Shown here: piece by piece, positions 62,238-64,000 of the stretch
How the letters are laid out: every line of letters starts with the position of its first letter
Position numbering within the stretch: position 1 is the stretch's first letter
Assembly: GCA_019411365.1 (NCBI GenBank)
Contig: DXQT01000007.1
Span: 34,288-98,287, forward strand
DNA from: Roseburia sp.
GTDB taxonomy: Bacteria; Bacillota_A; Clostridia; Lachnospirales; Lachnospiraceae
Direction: 5' to 3'
Length of the DNA: 64,000 nt
The notes under the pieces: generated by a model
Told to the model about the DNA's origin: nothing
Database searches by the model: none
What the model saw: the letters and a program-made list of their open reading frames with translations, nothing else
Translations under genes and position numbers: made by a program

Positions 62238-63623
62238 ATGCCGAAGGGAAAAACAACAGTATTTTTTTGTCAGGAATGTGGTTACGAATCATCAAAGTGG
62301 ATGGGACAGTGTCCTGCATGTAAGGAATGGAATACATTTGTTGAGGAGATGATCGATAAAAAAAGTGCAGCAAAAGGCGGCAGGGTAGCGGCAAAAGCGG
62401 CAGAGGCGAAGAACGTTCCGCTCTCACAGATCGAGATGACACAGGACAAACGCATGTCGACGGATATGAAAGAGCTTGACCGTGTACTTGGCGGCGGAAT
62501 CGTACAGGGATCTTTAGTGTTAGTGGGCGGTGATCCGGGAATCGGTAAATCAACACTGCTTTTGCAGGTATGCCAGAATTTATCGGAGAAAGGTGTGCGC
62601 GTATTATATATATCCGGAGAGGAATCCCTGCAGCAGATCAAAATAAGGGCAGAACGTATCGGAACCTTTGGCGATTCGCTGACACTTTTATGTGAAACGA
62701 ACTTAGACACGATAAAAACGGTGATTGACCGGGAAAAACCGCAGATCGTGATCATAGATTCCATACAGACCATGTATAACGAAGAAGTTTCCTCTGCACC
62801 GGGCAGCGTATCACAGGTGCGGGAATCCACAGGGGTATTTATGCAGATTGCAAAGGGGATGGGAATTTCCATCTTTATTGTCGGTCATGTGACGAAAGAG
62901 GGCGTGGTTGCGGGTCCGAGAGTTTTAGAACACATGGTGGATACGGTACTCTATTTTGAGGGGGACAGGCATGCGGCATACCGTATACTGCGCGGTGTCA
63001 AAAACAGGTTCGGCTCAACGAATGAGATTGGCGTGTTTGAGATGAGACAGAACGGACTGATGGAAGTGGAAAATCCTTCGGAATACATGCTGAGCGGGAA
63101 ACCGGAAGGTGCATCCGGTTCGGTTGTTGCGTGTTCTATGGAAGGAACCAGACCGATTCTGGTGGAAGTACAGGCGTTAGTCTGCCACAGTAATTTTGGA
63201 ATTCCGCGGAGAACGGCTGCAGGCACCGATTTTAACAGGGTAAATCTTCTGATGGCAGTACTTGAAAAAAGGCTGGGATTAAAACTTGGAGACTGTGACG
63301 CTTATGTGAATATCGCGGGCGGCGTAAAAATGAATGAGCCAGCGATCGATCTTGGCATTGTGCTTGCCATTATATCCAGTTACCGTGAAAACCCGATCAA
63401 TGAGAAGACGATCTGTTTCGGAGAAGTGGGCTTAAGCGGAGAAGTGCGTGCCGTCAGTATGGCAGAGCAGCGCGTGACAGAAGCAAAAAAACTTGGATTT
63501 GATGAATGCATTCTGCCCCAGGTCAGCCTGGATTCCATGAAGGACAGTGGATCTGTGCCAAAGGGAATCCGCCTGACTGGTGTGAGGTCAGTGAAAGATG
63601 CGATGGATGCGATATTGAAATAA
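62238..63623 (+). CDS. radA: DNA repair protein RadA
   Basis: 461 residues. A zinc finger (C11, C14, C25, C28) is followed by Walker A GGDPGIGKST (97-106), KNRFGSTNEIGVFEM and a Lon-like C-terminal domain. RadA promotes branch migration of recombination intermediates. Start ATG 62238 after GGAGAAGGA; the frame 31 codons upstream crosses the terminator of the preceding gene. The rRNA operon promoters lie about 100 bp after its stop. Confidence 0.96.
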   Translation: MPKGKTTVFFCQECGYESSKWMGQCPACKEWNTFVEEMIDKKSAAKGGRVAAKAAEAKNVPLSQIEMTQDKRMSTDMKELDRVLGGGIVQGSLVLVGGDPGIGKSTLLLQVCQNLSEKGVRVLYISGEESLQQIKIRAERIGTFGDSLTLLCETNLDTIKTVIDREKPQIVIIDSIQTMYNEEVSSAPGSVSQVRESTGVFMQIAKGMGISIFIVGHVTKEGVVAGPRVLEHMVDTVLYFEGDRHAAYRILRGVKNRFGSTNEIGVFEMRQNGLMEVENPSEYMLSGKPEGASGSVVACSMEGTRPILVEVQALVCHSNFGIPRRTAAGTDFNRVNLLMAVLEKRLGLKLGDCDAYVNIAGGVKMNEPAIDLGIVLAIISSYRENPINEKTICFGEVGLSGEVRAVSMAEQRVTEAKKLGFDECILPQVSLDSMKDSGSVPKGIRLTGVRSVKDAMDAILK

Positions 63624-63669
63624 AATACGGTGGAAATATATCTTTTCTGGAAAGATGAACTGAAACAGT

Positions 63670-63712
63670 AAAATTCACTTTGCGAAAGTACACATAAGAA
63701 AGTGAAATTTTT
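63670..63712 (+). terminator. Probable terminator of radA
   Basis: AAAATTCACTTT (63670-63681) pairs with AAAGTGAAATTT (63699-63710) with one mismatch; TT follows. The loop is 17 nt and the stem is A/T-rich, so it is weak. Confidence 0.5.
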
Positions 63713-63724
63713 GGAAAAAATGGG

Positions 63725-63753
63725 TTGACAAAATAATACCCAGATGGTAACAT
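63725..63753 (+). promoter_or_regulatory. rRNA operon promoter P1
   Basis: TTGACA (63725-63730), 17 bp, TAACAT (63748-63753). First of three tandem sites. Confidence 0.7.
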
Positions 63754-63808
63754 AGTCAAGCTGACCGCGGGACATGACATGATCTGACAGCGGACAACAA
63801 AAAAGTTG

Positions 63809-63837
63809 TTGACAAACAGAACAACACATGATAAAAT
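63809..63837 (+). promoter_or_regulatory. rRNA operon promoter P2
   Basis: TTGACA (63809-63814), 17 bp, TAAAAT (63832-63837). Confidence 0.85.
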
Positions 63838-63915
63838 ATTAGAGTTGTCGCGTTTGAGATAACAGATCGGACAAAACCGATTGAAAGAAAAAGTTTCAAA
63901 AAATGAAAAAAGTTC

Positions 63916-63944
63916 TTGACAAAACAGACTTGATAAGATATAAT
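63916..63944 (+). promoter_or_regulatory. rRNA operon promoter P3
   Basis: TTGACA (63916-63921), 17 bp, TATAAT (63939-63944): both consensus. The leader after it ends with AACCTTGATAACTGAACAGT, typical of the region before 16S rRNA, so the 16S gene should begin beyond the right edge. Confidence 0.9.
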
Positions 63945-64000
63945 AAACAAGCTGTCGCTGAGAACGACAACAAAACAAAGAACCTTGATAACTGAACAGT

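Noticed and set aside
63945..64000. Start of the 16S rRNA gene within the window
   Set aside because: The sequence ends in the leader; the typical 16S 5' sequence is not reached.

Overview
The window looks like an ordinary chromosomal stretch of a Lachnospiraceae (Clostridia) genome, most like Roseburia or Agathobacter. The evidence is moderate-to-low GC, strong Shine-Dalgarno sites, a SCIFF six-cysteine peptide with its radical SAM maturase and a SecDF fusion, a TIGR04086-type membrane protein, a T-box-controlled ileS, and many clostridial household genes. There is no prophage, insertion sequence, CRISPR array or tRNA gene that I can see. The last bases are the promoter array and leader of an rRNA operon whose 16S gene lies just beyond the right edge.

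Layout. 1-5 kb: the 3' part of an AAA-ATPase/PD-(D/E)XK protein, then a membrane-anchored GH3 glucosidase with permuted domains and a GtrA-like membrane protein. 5-9.3 kb: a GTG-start TetR regulator with a tandem operator, followed by a heterodimeric ABC transporter of the kind seen with siderophores. 9.3-17.3 kb: a membrane-anchored small protein, an Rpn-like nuclease, a flavin reductase-like protein, an ECF S-component, ilvE, an M32 carboxypeptidase, and an HAD phosphatase/DHH phosphoesterase pair. 17.3-23.5 kb: an isoleucine T-box, ileS, and glgP abutting ileS without a gap. 23.5-31.4 kb: a two-component system, an S1-domain protein, a MarR regulator, a lytic transglycosylase and azlCD. 31.4-40.7 kb: lysA, an unknown nuclease-like protein, a trigger-factor-like lipoprotein, asnS, hemolysin III, an aldose epimerase and a nucleobase permease. 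40.7-46.6 kb: SCIFF, its maturase, secDF, a DUF1294 protein and glyA. 46.7-52.6 kb: two tandem secreted paralogues, an acyltransferase/zinc-ribbon membrane protein/esterase operon, and a phosphofructokinase. 52.7-63.6 kb: a PflX-like radical SAM protein, a cadherin-like surface protein, clpC, a small beta-rich protein, a very large fibronectin-type secreted protein and radA.

The most interesting non-coding signals are three kinds of dispersed structured elements. One sits between two copies of the Shine-Dalgarno sequence (upstream of the GH3 gene and of the ECF S-component) and shows compensatory base changes in its hairpins. One, with a 16-bp stem, is fused to the T-tract of an upstream terminator in two places (before ileS and before the DUF1294 gene). 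One is a roughly 190-bp inverted-repeat element between the histidine kinase and the S1 protein. Several promoters are well formed, including three in tandem before the rRNA operon.

Most gene calls are from recognised family motifs. The dispersed elements, operators and couplings are read from the sequence alone and were not searched against any database.
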